Notes: generated by a model not told the origin, from the letters alone. Shown: positions 8,572 through 18,425, counted from the stretch's first letter. The stretch: DNA of 64,000 bases from Rhodoplanes sp. (GCF_013377085.1 NZ_JACAAX010000014.1:1-64000); one strand, 5' to 3'. Made by a program: numbers and translations.

Positions 8572-10218
8572 ATGGCCGAAGGCATCATGGTGGGTGACGA
8601 CCGCTTCAACCAGTCGCCGTCCTTCGCGGATGTCGACCTTTATGACAGCGATCGCGCCCTCAAGGATGCCGTGATCGCCAACGAGGCGGTCGACGAGGCG
8701 CGGATGCTCGCCGCCTTCGGGCGCCGCTGGGGCGCCGGCGAGATGGCCGAGCATGCGCGGCTCGCCAACGAGAATCCGCCGCGCCTGCAGGCCTTCGACG
8801 CCAAGGGGTTTCGGCGCGACACCGTCGAGTTCCACCCGTCCTATCACCACCTGCTCAAGGAGAGCATCGGCGCGAGCCTGCACTGCTCGACCTGGTCATC
8901 GTCCGGCGAGCGCGCCGACGCCCCGGCCGAGGTGGCGCGGGCCGCGCGCTTCTACATGGTTGCGCAGGTCGAGAACGGCCACCTCTCCCCGATGATCACG
9001 ACCCGTGCCGCGGTCGCGCCGCTCGCCGCGGGGCCGAAAGCGGCGGCCGACATGATCCGCAAGGTGGTGACGCGCCATTACGACCCGGGTTTCCGCCCCT
9101 GGGAGGAGAAGTTCGGCATCACGATCGGCATGGGCGTGACCGAGCGGCAGGGCGGCACCGACGTCCGCGGGGCCGTCACCAGGGCCGAACCGACCGCCGA
9201 CGGCTACACCATCGCGGGCCACAAGTGGTTCATGTCGGCGCCGATGAGCGATGCTTTCGTGGTGCTGGCCCAGGCCCAGGCGGGACCGACCGCGGTGCTG
9301 GTGCCGCGGTTCCGCCCGGACGGTAGCGTCAATGCCATCGAGTATCAGCGCCTCAAGAACAAGCTCGGCAACCGTTCGAGCGCCTCGGCCGAGGTCGAGT
9401 TCCGCGGCGCCTTCGCCTGGCGGCTCGGCGAGGAGGGGGCGGGGGTGCGCACCGTGATGGAGATGGTGCAGCTCACCCGCGCCGACTGTGCCGTTTCCTC
9501 CGCCGGCCTGATGCGGGCGGCGCTCGCCCAGGCCCTGCATCACACCCGGCATCGCGGCGTCTTCGGTCGCCGCCTGTCCGAGCAGCCGCTGATGCGCGCC
9601 GTGCTGGCCGACCTGGCGCTGGAGGTGGAAGCCGCCGTGGCGCTGGTCTTCCGGCTCGCCCGCTCGTTCGACCTCGCCGGCGAAAGCGAGGCCGAGCGGA
9701 TGCGCGTCCGCCTGCTCACCCCGGCCGCCAAGTACCGGATCGCCAAGGCGGCTCCCGCCTTCGTGGCCGAGGCCATGGAGTGTCTCGGCGGCAATGGCTT
9801 CATCGAGGACGGCGTGCTGCCGCGGCTCTATCGCGAGGCGCCCGTCAATGCGATCTGGGAGGGCTCCGGCAACGTGGTCTGCCTGGATGTTCTGCGGACG
9901 CTCGATCGCCATCGCGAGGCGGTTCTCGCGGTGGTGGCGGATCTGGCCCGCGAGGCGAGCGACCTGCCGGGCGTGGCCGCGACGGTGGCGTCAGTGAAGG
10001 ACGCCTTCGACAGCGACGAGCCCGAGCGCGCCGCGCGGTTGGCGGTCGAGCGGCTGGCCCTGCTGGCGGCGGCGGCCGCACTGCGGACCTCGGACTCGCC
10101 GGTCGCCGAGCTGTTCGCGCGCACGCGCCTGCTGGGCGGCGGCGGGCTCACGGCCGGCACCAGCGGGCTCACCCCGATCGAGACCCATCACCTGCTCACC
10201 CGGGCGATGCCGGAGTGA
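8572..10218 (+). CDS. AidB-like acyl-CoA dehydrogenase
   Basis: A 548-residue FAD-dependent acyl-CoA dehydrogenase of the AidB subfamily (E. coli AidB is a flavoprotein linked to alkylation resistance). It shows the AidB N-terminal FNQSPSF-like segment (residues 12-18), the flavin-binding [13 protein letters not shown] (187-199), [14 protein letters not shown], the C-terminal helical domain with [20 protein letters not shown], and [18 protein letters not shown] at 8572 follows GGGGAGA; the frame is open further upstream, but that part overlaps the pyrB start. It is divergent from pyrB. Whether it acts on short-chain acyl-CoA or in DNA protection cannot be decided from sequence. Confidence 0.93.
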   Translation: MAEGIMVGDDRFNQSPSFADVDLYDSDRALKDAVIANEAVDEARMLAAFGRRWGAGEMAEHARLANENPPRLQAFDAKGFRRDTVEFHPSYHHLLKESIGASLHCSTWSSSGERADAPAEVARAARFYMVAQVENGHLSPMITTRAAVAPLAAGPKAAADMIRKVVTRHYDPGFRPWEEKFGITIGMGVTERQGGTDVRGAVTRAEPTADGYTIAGHKWFMSAPMSDAFVVLAQAQAGPTAVLVPRFRPDGSVNAIEYQRLKNKLGNRSSASAEVEFRGAFAWRLGEEGAGVRTVMEMVQLTRADCAVSSAGLMRAALAQALHHTRHRGVFGRRLSEQPLMRAVLADLALEVEAAVALVFRLARSFDLAGESEAERMRVRLLTPAAKYRIAKAAPAFVAEAMECLGGNGFIEDGVLPRLYREAPVNAIWEGSGNVVCLDVLRTLDRHREAVLAVVADLAREASDLPGVAATVASVKDAFDSDEPERAARLAVERLALLAAAAALRTSDSPVAELFARTRLLGGGGLTAGTSGLTPIETHHLLTRAMPE

Positions 10219-10338
10219 CGGCCCCCGTGGTGCTGTCGCGGTGCTTTCGCGACCGCTGATGACTTATCGCGTTCAGGCGTGAATAACGTCTTTATGTCAA
10301 TAACATTGGCTGGGCTGGCGGCGGCCGGGTCCGCCCGG

Positions 10339-10818
10339 TCAAGGCAGCGTGCCGCGGCAGAGCCGGTCGAGCGCGCCCTGCAGGATGAAGATCGCCGCGT
10401 GCTGGTCGATCACGGCCTTGCGCTGCCGGCGGCTCGCATCCGCCGCGATCAGCTCGCGCTCGACCGCGGCGGTCGACAGCCGCTCGTCCCACAGACCGAT
10501 CGGCAGCGCGGTGATGCGCGAGAGGTTTCTGGCGAAGGCGCGGGTCGACTGCGCCCGCGGGCCCTCGCTGCCGTTCATGTTGAGCGGCAGGCCGAGTACC
10601 AGGCCGACCACGCGGCGCTCGCCCGCCAGCGCCAGCAGGCGCGCCGCATCGTCGGTGAACCGCTTGCGCAGGATCGTCTCGACCCCGGTGGCGACCCGCC
10701 GGTCGGGATCGCTGACCGCCACCCCGATGGTCTTCTCGCCGAGATCGAGGCCGACGAGCGCGCCGCGCTCGGGCAGCAGCGCATCGAGGTCGGCGAGCGG
10801 CACGATCGGGGAGGGCAT
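10339..10818 (-). CDS. ruvX: RuvX/YqgF, Holliday-junction resolvase fold
   Basis: A 159-residue RNase H-fold protein of the YqgF/RuvX family, proposed to act in rRNA processing or junction resolution. Catalytic-type acidic residues are visible: GLDLGEKTIGVAVSDPDRR (Asp25 on strand 1), VVGLVLGLPLNMNGSEGP, WDERLSTAAVE and DQHAAIFILQ (Asp138). The frame runs upstream to 10941, but ATG at 10818 gives the usual family length and removes a 41-residue Arg-rich extension. It is convergent with the acyl-CoA dehydrogenase. Confidence 0.93.
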   Translation of the reverse strand: MPSPIVPLADLDALLPERGALVGLDLGEKTIGVAVSDPDRRVATGVETILRKRFTDDAARLLALAGERRVVGLVLGLPLNMNGSEGPRAQSTRAFARNLSRITALPIGLWDERLSTAAVERELIAADASRRQRKAVIDQHAAIFILQGALDRLCRGTLP

Positions 10819-10991
10819 GCGCCCGCCTAACACGGCGCCGCCGCCGCGGCCAGTCCAGACTCTTCCGCGCGATGCCTGCCGGCGGACGAGCCGCCGATTG
10901 ACGCTCGCAGCCGGCTGCGGCTTATCTTCCGCGTCGGTCATGTCGAGGGCGCGCGAGTGTGCCGCCCCGCTGCCCCGTGAGGAGAGTCGTC

Positions 10992-11690
10992 ATGGAGATC
11001 ACCTGGTTCGGCCATTCCGCCTTCCGGCTGGATTTCAAGGGCACGGCCGTGCTGATCGATCCATTCTTCACCGGCAATCCGGCCTTCGTGTCGGACCGCG
11101 CCGCCGCCATCAAGGGCGTCAGCCACATCCTGGTCACCCACGGGCACGGCGACCATGTCGGCGACACGCTGGCGATCGCCCGCGAGACCGGCGCGACCGT
11201 CACGACAAATTATGATCTCGGCATGTGGCTGGTGTCGAAGGGGCTGGAAAAGTTCAACCCGATGAACACCGGCGGCACGACCAATCTCGGCCGCTTCACC
11301 GTGACGCTGGTGCGGGCCGATCACTCCTCCGGCGACATGGTCGACGGCATTCCGATCTATCTCGGCAATCCCTGCGGCGTGATCGTCAAGGCGGCCGGCG
11401 AGCCGACCGTCTACCACATGGGCGACACCGATGTGTTCACCGACATGGGCCTGATCGCCGAGCTGCACGAGCCGAAGATCGCCATGGTGCCGATCGGCGA
11501 CCGCTTCACCATGGGGGCGCGGTCGGCGGCCTTCGCGGTGCAGCGCTTCTTCCGGCTCGATGCCGTGATCCCATGCCATTACGGCTCGTTCCCGATCATC
11601 GACCCGACGGCCGAAAAGTTCGTCGACGCCATGAAGGGCCATGCCACCCGGGTGATCGTGCCGGAGAAGGGCGAGCCGGTCGCCGTCTGA
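10992..11690 (+). CDS. UPF0173 metal-dependent hydrolase
   Basis: A 232-residue metallo-beta-lactamase-fold protein of family UPF0173. It starts [17 protein letters not shown] and carries the HxHxDH metal site as THGHGDH (His50, His52, Asp54, His55), then YHMGDTDVF and IPCHYGSFP, which supply further metal ligands. A GGAGAG sequence lies about 8 bases before ATG 10992. The frame is open 11 codons upstream, but the methionine at 10992 matches the family N-terminus. Substrate unknown. Divergent from ruvX. Confidence 0.93.
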   Translation: MEITWFGHSAFRLDFKGTAVLIDPFFTGNPAFVSDRAAAIKGVSHILVTHGHGDHVGDTLAIARETGATVTTNYDLGMWLVSKGLEKFNPMNTGGTTNLGRFTVTLVRADHSSGDMVDGIPIYLGNPCGVIVKAAGEPTVYHMGDTDVFTDMGLIAELHEPKIAMVPIGDRFTMGARSAAFAVQRFFRLDAVIPCHYGSFPIIDPTAEKFVDAMKGHATRVIVPEKGEPVAV

Positions 11691-11860
11691 GGTGGCGTCG
11701 TCGACGATCGCAGGCGGACAGGGATCGAACCACGGGGAGCGTCGCGCGAACTCAAGGGTGTGAATCTCGCTCGGCACACGGTTCGGGCGGGAACTCTCTG
11801 CCGGTTCGCGCGTTATCACGAGCCGGCCGTGTACGTGTTCGGCGTCTCAGTGGATTGACC

Positions 11861-12616
11861 ATGACCTCCCGCTCTCCCCACGACTTCTCGCTGTGGCCCG
11901 AACGGGCTCGTCCGGTGCGCCGGAAATTATCGGCGTCCCGTGTGGCAGGCGGCGTTGCGGCCAGCCTCGTCTGTCTGGTCGCCGGCTATGCCGTCGTCTC
12001 CGAATTGGTGCGCCCGACGGCCCTCGAGGCGCCGATCGGCCGAAGCTGGGAGGCCTTTGCGGCGAGTGAGCAGACCGGGGCGCTTGTCGCGCCGGTTGCC
12101 GCCACCACGGCGAGCGCGCCGGCGTCGGCCATGGCAGCCCCGGCCATCGCGCCGGCGCCCCCCGTCGCGACGCGGTCCGCCTCCATGGCGGAGCGCGTGA
12201 CCGGTGACGCGGCTCGTCCACGCAGCCGCGGGGCGGTCGCCCCCGTCGCGCTGGCGCCGATCGGCACTGGCGGGCCGCCGAGCACCACCGACGGGCGGAG
12301 CGTTCCGGACGGCAGCCCGAAATCCACACCGGCCCCTGCCGCGAAAGCGGCGCCGGCGGCCGTTTTGCCCGCCAAGGACGCGGTCGAGCGCAAGGCCGTC
12401 GAGCCCCCGAAGGAGGCGATCGTCGCCCTGGGCGAAGAGAAGCCGGTTGCGACCGACCATCCGAAGCCGCTCAAGAAGGCGCGCAAGAAAACCCGCTCCA
12501 ACACGGCCGACCGGTCGCGTGGCGGCGACTGGCAGCGGGCCGAGGCCTATCCGCGCTCCGGCTCCGGCTCCGGCTACGGCTACGGATACCGCCCCGGCGG
12601 ATTCTATCCGTACTGA
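11861..12616 (+). CDS. Ala/Pro-rich single-pass membrane protein
   Basis: A 251-residue protein of unknown function. A charged N-terminus (about 28 residues) leads into one membrane helix (VAGGVAASLVCLVAGYAVVS), then a long low-complexity Ala/Pro/Thr region, a basic patch (PLKKARKKTRS) and a Gly/Tyr C-terminus (SGSGYGYGYRPGG). The topology suggests an inner-membrane anchor with a periplasmic, probably disordered, tail. ATG 11861 is the first methionine with a sensible hydrophobic segment behind it; the frame is open upstream across the end of the preceding gene. No recognised domain. The opposite strand also has an open frame here, which I regard as a shadow. Confidence 0.65.
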   Translation: MTSRSPHDFSLWPERARPVRRKLSASRVAGGVAASLVCLVAGYAVVSELVRPTALEAPIGRSWEAFAASEQTGALVAPVAATTASAPASAMAAPAIAPAPPVATRSASMAERVTGDAARPRSRGAVAPVALAPIGTGGPPSTTDGRSVPDGSPKSTPAPAAKAAPAAVLPAKDAVERKAVEPPKEAIVALGEEKPVATDHPKPLKKARKKTRSNTADRSRGGDWQRAEAYPRSGSGSGYGYGYRPGGFYPY

Positions 12617-12781
12617 GGCACGCTCGAGCGAGGCCGGCGCCGCTTCGATCTCGTGCGGATGCGAGTATTTTTACCGAACCCGCCTTCCGCCCACGGGCCG
12701 AACCCCTATCTGACTGACCGTAACAATTTACCGGTCCGGTCGCCCACGACCGGGCCGACGCGCGACCTCATGGAGTTCGAC

Positions 12782-13336
12782 ATGCGCCCGAGCCGCCAAA
12801 TCCTCCTTCGCCATTCGTCGGCCCGGGTGGCGTTTTCGGTGCTCGCCGTCGTGCTCGGCCTCGCCGCCACGACGCCCGCGTCCGCGGCCGACGAGCCGGA
12901 CCTGATCTTCCGCCGCTCCACCGTGTTCAAGTGGTTGAGCCCGAACGACAAGCTGGCCACCTACGGGCTCGACGATCCCGAGGTCGACGGCGTCGCCTGC
13001 CACTTCACGGTCCCCGAGAAGGGGGGCTTCAAGGGCTGGCTCGGCCTGGCCGAGGAAGTGTCGGACATTTCGCTCGCCTGTCGGCAGATCGGGCCGATCC
13101 GTATAAAGAAGAAGTTCGAGCAGGGTGTCGACGTATTCCGTCAGAGGCGCTCACTTTTCTTCAAAAAAATGCAGATCGTCCGCGGCTGCGATACCAAAAG
13201 AAACGTGCTGGTCTACATGGTTTACTCGGACAGGATCATCGAAGGGTCGCCGAAGAACTCGACATCGACGGTGCCGATAATGCCGTGGGGCGCGAACGAT
13301 ACAATTCAGCGCTGCGCCGACTTCGTCGAGAACTGA
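12782..13336 (+). CDS. CreA-like secreted protein
   Basis: A 184-residue exported protein of the CreA family (function unknown; named from the E. coli cre locus). A signal peptide (VAFSVLAVVLGLAATTPASA) is followed by the family core: FKWLSPNDKLATYGLDDPEV, VACHFTVPEKGGFKGWLGLA, EEVSDISLACRQIGPI, and a C-terminal Cys-containing stretch IVRGCDTKRNVLVYMVYSD. ATG 12782 is preceded by GGAG with about six bases spacing; an in-frame ATG at 12770 is the alternative. Confidence 0.9.
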   Translation: MRPSRQILLRHSSARVAFSVLAVVLGLAATTPASAADEPDLIFRRSTVFKWLSPNDKLATYGLDDPEVDGVACHFTVPEKGGFKGWLGLAEEVSDISLACRQIGPIRIKKKFEQGVDVFRQRRSLFFKKMQIVRGCDTKRNVLVYMVYSDRIIEGSPKNSTSTVPIMPWGANDTIQRCADFVEN

Positions 13337-13901
13337 ATGGTCTCCGAGCGCCTGTGCGGTCCGCCGGTGCAGCACGGCCTCACACGCTCCGATCCACCCT
13401 ATTTTCCACAGTTGCGGCCTACCGTTCGTCCGAACAGTACTGGGATATGGTTGTGACGGAGAACACGACGGGTGCGACGGGTTATACGGTATGCTAGCCG
13501 ACACGAGTGGCGGCAAAGCCGGTCGAGCTGGCTTATCCGCTTGATCTCGGTCAACGAATTCCGGCGGCTGATGACCCAGAAATGCCTCCGGATCGAGGTC
13601 CGCCTGTGTGCCGCTTCGATTGCTCCGGCACACGGCGGGCGCGTTGCCGCGATCTGTCGCCGGGCCGGCATTGCTTTCGCCGGGTTTTTTGGCGTTGCCT
13701 CATTGTTTTGCGCGTCCTTCGCTCTCGGTTCACGGGGCTGCGTGACGGACGTCACATTTTTTGCCAGTTGGATGCCGGAGTCTTCGGCCGCGCGGAAGCG
13801 GATTATACTTCCGGGTCGCGGTTGAACGGCGTGGTTGCCGTTGAACGGCGTGGTTGCCGGAGCGCGTGACCTGCAATAGCTTGGACCTATGTTGGATTGA
13901 G
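13337..13901. other. Long intergenic region before the HWE kinase
   Basis: About 565 bases with open frames on both strands but none with protein-like composition, a ribosome-binding site or a recognisable family. The only clear structure is a 19-bp tandem duplication at its right end. The base composition is less GC-rich in places (13670-13800) than the flanking genes. Confidence 0.45.
13821..13858. repeat. 19-bp unit repeated twice in tandem
   Basis: The unit gttgaacggcgtggttgcc occurs at 13821-13839 and again at 13840-13858 without a mismatch. It lies 43 bases before the start of the PAS-HWE kinase gene, so it may sit in its promoter or leader. Confidence 0.85.
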
Positions 13902-14885
13902 ATGCGGTCTCCACGTGACATCGTTCACATGATCCTTGAATCGGGACCGAGCGGCCTGATCCTGGTGGATGGCGGGGCGCGTATCGCCTTCGCGAACGAG
14001 CACGCGGAAGAGATGCTGGGCTTCGAGCGCGGCGAGCTGCTCGGCCTTCCGATCGACGCCCTGGTGCCGAACCGCTTCCGCGACAATCATCCGGAGATGC
14101 GGCGCATCTTCGATCTGGCGCCACGCGAGCGGCCGATGGGTGTCGGGCGGGACCTGTTGGCGCAGCGCAAGGACGGGACCGAGTTCTCGGTCGAGATCGC
14201 GCTCAAGCCGATGGTGGTCGACGGGCAGACCTACGTGCTGGCCGTGCTGGTCGACATCTCGGAGCGCAAGCGCACCGAGGACCGCCAGCGCCTGCTGATC
14301 GGCGAGCTCAACCATCGCATCCAGAACCTGTTCGCCGTCATCCAGTCGGTGGCGCTGTCGAGCCTCAGCGGCGAGCGCTCGCTGCGTGAGGCGCGCGACG
14401 TTTTCGTCGATCGCCTGCAGTCGCTCGGGCGCGCCTACACGCTGATGACCGAGCAGGAATGGCGCGGCGCGCCGCTGCGGCAGATCCTCGCCTCGGAGAC
14501 CTCGGCCTTTGCCGACCGCGTGACGCTCGACGGCATCGACGTGATGGTGAAGCAGAATGCTGCGCAGAGTTTCGCTCTGCTGCTGCACGAGCTCACCACC
14601 AACGCCGTCAAGTACGGCGCGCTGTCGGCGCCGGAAGGCAGCATCGCCGTGAGCTGGAAGGTGGAGCGGGATTTGCGCCCGACGGCCTTCGTGCTCTCCT
14701 GGCAGGAGGACGGCGGACCGCGTGTCGCGCCGCCGACCCGCAGCGGCTACGGTCGCAAGATCATCGAGGATACGATGCGGCGGATCGGCAAGCACCAGAT
14801 CGAGTATGCGCCGGACGGTCTCAAATACCGGATGGAAGCACCGCTCGACAAGGTCGGCTGGGTGATCGACGATCCATCGCTGTGA
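13902..14885 (+). CDS. PAS-domain HWE-family sensor histidine kinase
   Basis: A 327-residue soluble kinase. An N-terminal PAS domain (about residues 5-122, with GLILVDGGARIAFANEHAEE) senses an unknown signal. The dimerisation/phosphoacceptor helix ELNHRIQNLFAVIQSVA carries His138. The catalytic domain has the N-box LLLHELTTNAVKYG (Asn234) and the W-x-E signature SWQEDGGP (Trp267, Glu269), which together define the HWE family common in rhizobia. There is no transmembrane segment and no response-regulator gene beside it, so the partner is elsewhere (often a PhyR-type regulator; inference). ATG 13902 was chosen over a TTG at 13854 that falls within the tandem repeat. Confidence 0.93.
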   Translation: MRSPRDIVHMILESGPSGLILVDGGARIAFANEHAEEMLGFERGELLGLPIDALVPNRFRDNHPEMRRIFDLAPRERPMGVGRDLLAQRKDGTEFSVEIALKPMVVDGQTYVLAVLVDISERKRTEDRQRLLIGELNHRIQNLFAVIQSVALSSLSGERSLREARDVFVDRLQSLGRAYTLMTEQEWRGAPLRQILASETSAFADRVTLDGIDVMVKQNAAQSFALLLHELTTNAVKYGALSAPEGSIAVSWKVERDLRPTAFVLSWQEDGGPRVAPPTRSGYGRKIIEDTMRRIGKHQIEYAPDGLKYRMEAPLDKVGWVIDDPSL

Positions 14886-15065
14886 CGGCGTGACGAATCG
14901 CGCGATCATGGTAACCCGGCCGGCGGCGTTGCCGACGCGCCACGGATCGTTGCCATCGTCGCGCTAGCGTCATAAATTTCGCAACCGCCATGGCGAATGC
15001 GGTATCCAGGATTTCGTATTTTGACATTCGTAAACGTTGCGCCGGGCACCGCGCTGTCATTGTCG

Positions 15066-15389
15066 ATGAATTGGAACACCGAGCTCGCTTACTTCGTGAC
15101 TCCGAAGTCCGGTCCGATGCGGCCCATGCGGACGTTGATCGACGCCAACCGGGCGTTTCTCGACGATCTGCCGTTCGGCTGCCGCAGACGACCGCACTGG
15201 GCGGCGTTCGGCCGGCTGTTGCTGATCGCCTCCGACACGTCATCGACCATCGACGTTCGGCTGGCGACTGACGCGCTGGTGCGTGCTCTCGAGGCCGAGG
15301 GCTGGATGACGCGCGCCCATCCGTCGCCGCCCGCCGGTCTCGCCGACAGCGCCGGCGACCCTGCGGTGCCGCGTAAGCTCTGGTACTGA
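15066..15389 (+). CDS. Small conserved protein (107 aa)
   Basis: A 107-residue soluble protein with a compact motif pattern: ELAYFVTPKSGPMRPMRTLI, a DANRAFLDDLPFG turn, RPHWAAFGRLLLIA, then helices with ATDALVRALEAEGWM. Short proteins with this TP-x-GP-x-RPMRTL layout occur in Bradyrhizobium-like genomes as hypothetical proteins (recalled, not searched). The frame is open to an ATG at 14997; ATG 15066 was preferred because the recognisable block follows it directly. No signal peptide. Function unknown. Confidence 0.6.
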   Translation: MNWNTELAYFVTPKSGPMRPMRTLIDANRAFLDDLPFGCRRRPHWAAFGRLLLIASDTSSTIDVRLATDALVRALEAEGWMTRAHPSPPAGLADSAGDPAVPRKLWY

Positions 15390-15457
15390 GAACTGTCCTC
15401 GGCCGACTGTCGGCGTCGCCGTACCGGCGTTGATATGTCGGCGCAGCACTGTCGACG

Positions 15458-17239
15458 TCAGGATGTAGCCTCGGGCAAGTTGCCCTGCGCGCCTGTATGC
15501 GTCGTGGTCGGAACGATCCGCTCGATGAGGCCGCGCGCGATCTCGCGCTCGCCCATGATGACGATGGTCGCACCGAGGCTGCGCAGGTGCTCGACCTCGG
15601 CATCGGAATGCGCGCGCGCCAGAATCTCGATGTCCGGATTCGCCGCCTTGGCCTGCGCGACCACCTGCCCGGCCTCGAACGCGTTGGGGATCGCGAGCAC
15701 CAGCCGCTTCGCTGCGGCGATATTGGCAGCGGCGAGAATCTCGGCGCCGGCGGCATTGCCGGCCAGCGTCTCGACATGGCGCACACGCAGATCCGCGAGC
15801 GCATCGTCGGCGTCCTCGATCACCAGCAACGGTACGGCGGCGGCCAGCAGGGCCTCGCCGACCAGCCGACCGACGCGGCCGTATCCGACCAGGATGGTGT
15901 GGCCGGTGAGTGTGGTCGGCACCAGCGCCTCATCGGCGTCCGCCGCCGTGGCCGCCGGCGGTGCGGCGGCAGGCGGTGCGCTGTCGGCAGCGGGCGCCGC
16001 CTGCGTGGCGCGGCGATCGAGCCGGGCCTTGACGGCGGCGACGCCGGCGAAAGCCAACGGATTGAGCAGGATCGACAGGATGGCGCCGGCCAGGATCAGG
16101 TCGCGCGCATCCTCGGGCAGCAGCTTCAGGCCGACGCCGAGCTCGGCCAGGATGAACGAGAACTCGCCGATCTGCGCCAGGCTCGCCGAGATGGTCAGCG
16201 CCGTCCGTAGCGGATGCCCGAAGGCTCGCACGATCAGGAAGGCGGCGACCGACTTTCCGATCACGATGATGAACAGCGTGGCCAGGATGGCGAGCGGCTC
16301 GCGCACCAAGCTCATCGGATCGAACAGCATGCCGACCGAGACGAAGAACAGCACCGCGAAGGCGTCGCGCAGCGGCAGCGACTCCTCGGCGGCGCGGTGG
16401 CTCAATTCTGATTCGGCCAGGATCATTCCGGCGAAGAAGGCGCCGAGCGCAAACGACACGCCGAACAGCTTGGCTGCGCCGAAGGCGACGCCGAGCGCGA
16501 TCGCCAGCACGGCAAGGCGGAACAATTCACGCGAGCCGGTGTGCGCCACCCAATGCAGCACCCACGGGATGACGCGGCGGCCGACCACCAGCATGACCAG
16601 AACGAAGGCCGCGACCTTGACCAGCGTGACGGCGAGGATGCCGCCGACGCCGAGATCGAGCCCGAAGGTGGCGTCGACCGCGTGGGCGCCGCCCGTGCCG
16701 GGCGAGCCCGTGCCGAGCGCGCCGGCGAGCGCCGGCAGCAGCACCAGGGCGAGCACCATGGCCAGATCCTCGACGATCAGCCAGCCGACCGCGATGCGGC
16801 CGCGTTCGGTCTCGACCAGGCGGCGCTCCTGCAGGGCGCGCAGCAGCACAACGGTCGATGCGACCGACAGCGCGAGGCCGAACACCAGGCTTGCCGCGAG
16901 CGGCCATCCCATGAGCCAGGCGAGGCCGGCGCCCATCGCGGTCGCCACCGCGATCTGGACGATCGCGCCCGGCACCGCGATGGCCCGCACCGACAGGAGA
17001 TCGTCGAGCGAGAAATGCAGCCCGACCCCGAACATCAGCAGGACGACGCCGATCTCGGCGAGCTCGGTGGCGAGCGCCTGGTCGGCGACGAAACCGGGCG
17101 TGTGCGGCCCCACCAGCACGCCGGCGATCAGATAGCCGACCAGCGGCGGGATTTTCAGCCGGTGCGCCAGCGCGCCGAGCACGAAGGCGAGCCCGAGCCC
17201 CGCGACAATGGTGGCGATCAGCGGGGTCTCGTGCGGCAT
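15458..17239 (-). CDS. Kef/YbaL-type cation:proton antiporter (CPA2) with TrkA-N domain
   Basis: A 593-residue inner-membrane antiporter of the CPA2 family. About 12 hydrophobic segments span residues 5-400, with the family signatures PPLVGYLIAGVLVGPHTPGF near the start, LSVASTVVLLRAL, and FGVSFALGAFFAGMILAESE. After an Ala/Pro-rich linker, a cytosolic Rossmann TrkA-N (RCK) domain begins near residue 425 with ILVGYGRVGRLVGEALL, the nucleotide-binding glycine motif, so gating by NAD(H) is likely (family knowledge). No glutathione-binding KefC/KefB auxiliary gene is seen nearby; YbaL-like is the better label. ATG 17239. Confidence 0.95.
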   Translation of the reverse strand: MPHETPLIATIVAGLGLAFVLGALAHRLKIPPLVGYLIAGVLVGPHTPGFVADQALATELAEIGVVLLMFGVGLHFSLDDLLSVRAIAVPGAIVQIAVATAMGAGLAWLMGWPLAASLVFGLALSVASTVVLLRALQERRLVETERGRIAVGWLIVEDLAMVLALVLLPALAGALGTGSPGTGGAHAVDATFGLDLGVGGILAVTLVKVAAFVLVMLVVGRRVIPWVLHWVAHTGSRELFRLAVLAIALGVAFGAAKLFGVSFALGAFFAGMILAESELSHRAAEESLPLRDAFAVLFFVSVGMLFDPMSLVREPLAILATLFIIVIGKSVAAFLIVRAFGHPLRTALTISASLAQIGEFSFILAELGVGLKLLPEDARDLILAGAILSILLNPLAFAGVAAVKARLDRRATQAAPAADSAPPAAAPPAATAADADEALVPTTLTGHTILVGYGRVGRLVGEALLAAAVPLLVIEDADDALADLRVRHVETLAGNAAGAEILAAANIAAAKRLVLAIPNAFEAGQVVAQAKAANPDIEILARAHSDAEVEHLRSLGATIVIMGEREIARGLIERIVPTTTHTGAQGNLPEATS

Positions 17240-17410
17240 GACGGCTTCGGCCCTCGACGCGGTCCGGCCTGCGGAACGTCAGTTGGTGTTTTGGATGCCG
17301 GCCATTATGGAGCGCCGCCGACCGGCCGGGCAACCCGGGGCAGGGTGTCGCAGGCCGGCGCAGCGGCTGGAGCGATTTTCGATGGCGACGAATCGGCATT
17401 CGCACCGCTC

Positions 17411-17692
17411 GTCCCCGTGAAGGCGCTACGGGATGCACACAAGGCTTGCCATGCATGAGAGCGTCATGCGCGGGCTCGACCCGCGCATCCATCGATTTTC
17501 GCAAAAATGCTTTGTTCGCAGGATGATGGATCGCCGGGTCAAGCCCGGCGATGACGACGGTGGGGAAGGCGCTCTTTTTGCCGTACCACCAGATGGTCTC
17601 GACAAAACGAGATCTGTGCATCCCGTAGCGTGAAGGCGGGGACCCAGTGCGCTGGGCGTGGCCTCTGGATTCCCGCTTTCGCGGGAATGAGC
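17411..17692. repeat. Composite palindromic intergenic repeat (copy A region)
   Basis: The gap between the antiporter and the DUF3124 gene is filled by repeat sequence. A 15-bp inverted pair (cgctacgggatgcac at 17424-17438 and its complement at 17616-17630) encloses a 95-bp palindromic unit (17462-17556), described with its two sister copies below. To the right, attcccgc-tttc-gcgggaat (17669-17688) forms another perfect hairpin. Short frames here (MRGLDPRIH-like) are the typical spurious products of such alphaproteobacterial repeats. Confidence 0.8.
17462..17556. repeat. Dispersed palindromic element, copy A
   Basis: Two inverted half-sites: cgtcatgcgcgggctcgacc... ending atccatcg, a spacer of about 29 bases, then tgatggatcgccgggtcaag... 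ending atgacg. Each half itself contains a hairpin of cgggc/gcccg type. Related copies are at 20902-20994 and 42063-42150. Confidence 0.8.
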
Positions 17693-17724
17693 GGAGGGGT
17701 GGGTCGAGGTCGCCGGAAAATGCT

Positions 17725-18300
17725 CTAAGGCCTGGCGATGCGGCGGCCGGTGGAGACGAAGCTGTAGCCTTGTGTGCCATGCACCGCGACCATCACGGCC
17801 TCGACCACCGGCTCGTCGATCGCCTCCGGCGACGACCAGTCGACCAAGAAGCTCGCCCCGATGCCGCCGCGGACGTCCTCCTGGGCGATCACCACCTGCA
17901 GCGAGGCGAACGGCTTCAGCGCGACCGGCTTGTCCAGCGAGCGCTCGATCAGCCGGCCGGCCTGGTCGCGATACTCGATGGCGTCGACCACCAGCAGGTG
18001 CCGCTCGGAGGCGTTATGGATCGACAGGAGCCCGGAGAAGTTGAGCCGGGTGCGGCCGCCGCCGGCGATCACGGTGGAATGCAGCGGCACGAGAATGCGC
18101 CCGCGCGCCGCCGGCGTCCCGGCCGGCACCGGCGCGGTGGCGTCAGGCACGATCATGACGGTCTGCTCGGCCGCGGCGGCGCCGGACGTCCCGGCCAGCA
18201 GGGCCAGACCTCCGACGAGGCCTCCGACGATGGCGGCAAAGGCGAGCATCACGGCGCGACGCACGGCGGGTCTTCTCGATGGGGGTGGGTTGCCGGACAT
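17725..18300 (-). CDS. DUF3124 family exported protein
   Basis: A 191-residue protein with a hydrophobic N-terminal segment (AVMLAFAAIVGGLVGGLALL) ending at an AAAAEQ cleavage-like site, so exported or anchored. The mature part matches DUF3124 as I know it: LLSIHNASERHLLVVDAIEY, RDQAGRLIERSLDKPVALKP, SLQVVIAQEDVRGGIGASFL and VDWSS. Function unknown. ATG 18300. It has no close same-strand neighbours and sits between repeat DNA and the tRNA-Pro-associated cassette. Confidence 0.85.
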   Translation of the reverse strand: MSGNPPPSRRPAVRRAVMLAFAAIVGGLVGGLALLAGTSGAAAAEQTVMIVPDATAPVPAGTPAARGRILVPLHSTVIAGGGRTRLNFSGLLSIHNASERHLLVVDAIEYRDQAGRLIERSLDKPVALKPFASLQVVIAQEDVRGGIGASFLVDWSSPEAIDEPVVEAVMVAVHGTQGYSFVSTGRRIARP

Positions 18301-18425
18301 CAGATCCGACTCTTAGAGCCTTTTCGACAGCGATGAAAACCACGGGCGTCGACGGCGACTCACGAATTCCCGGCCCGTGAGCTCGCGCGAACTCGCATCA
18401 TCCGGATTCGTTCGGGGTTCGAAAG

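Noticed and set aside
13399-14124. 241-codon minus-strand frame
   Set aside because: Overlaps the HWE kinase antisense and has an Arg/Ser-rich, non-globular composition; no start context.
17433-17633. Short frame with MRGLDPRIH-like peptide
   Set aside because: Typical false ORF from alphaproteobacterial palindromic repeats.
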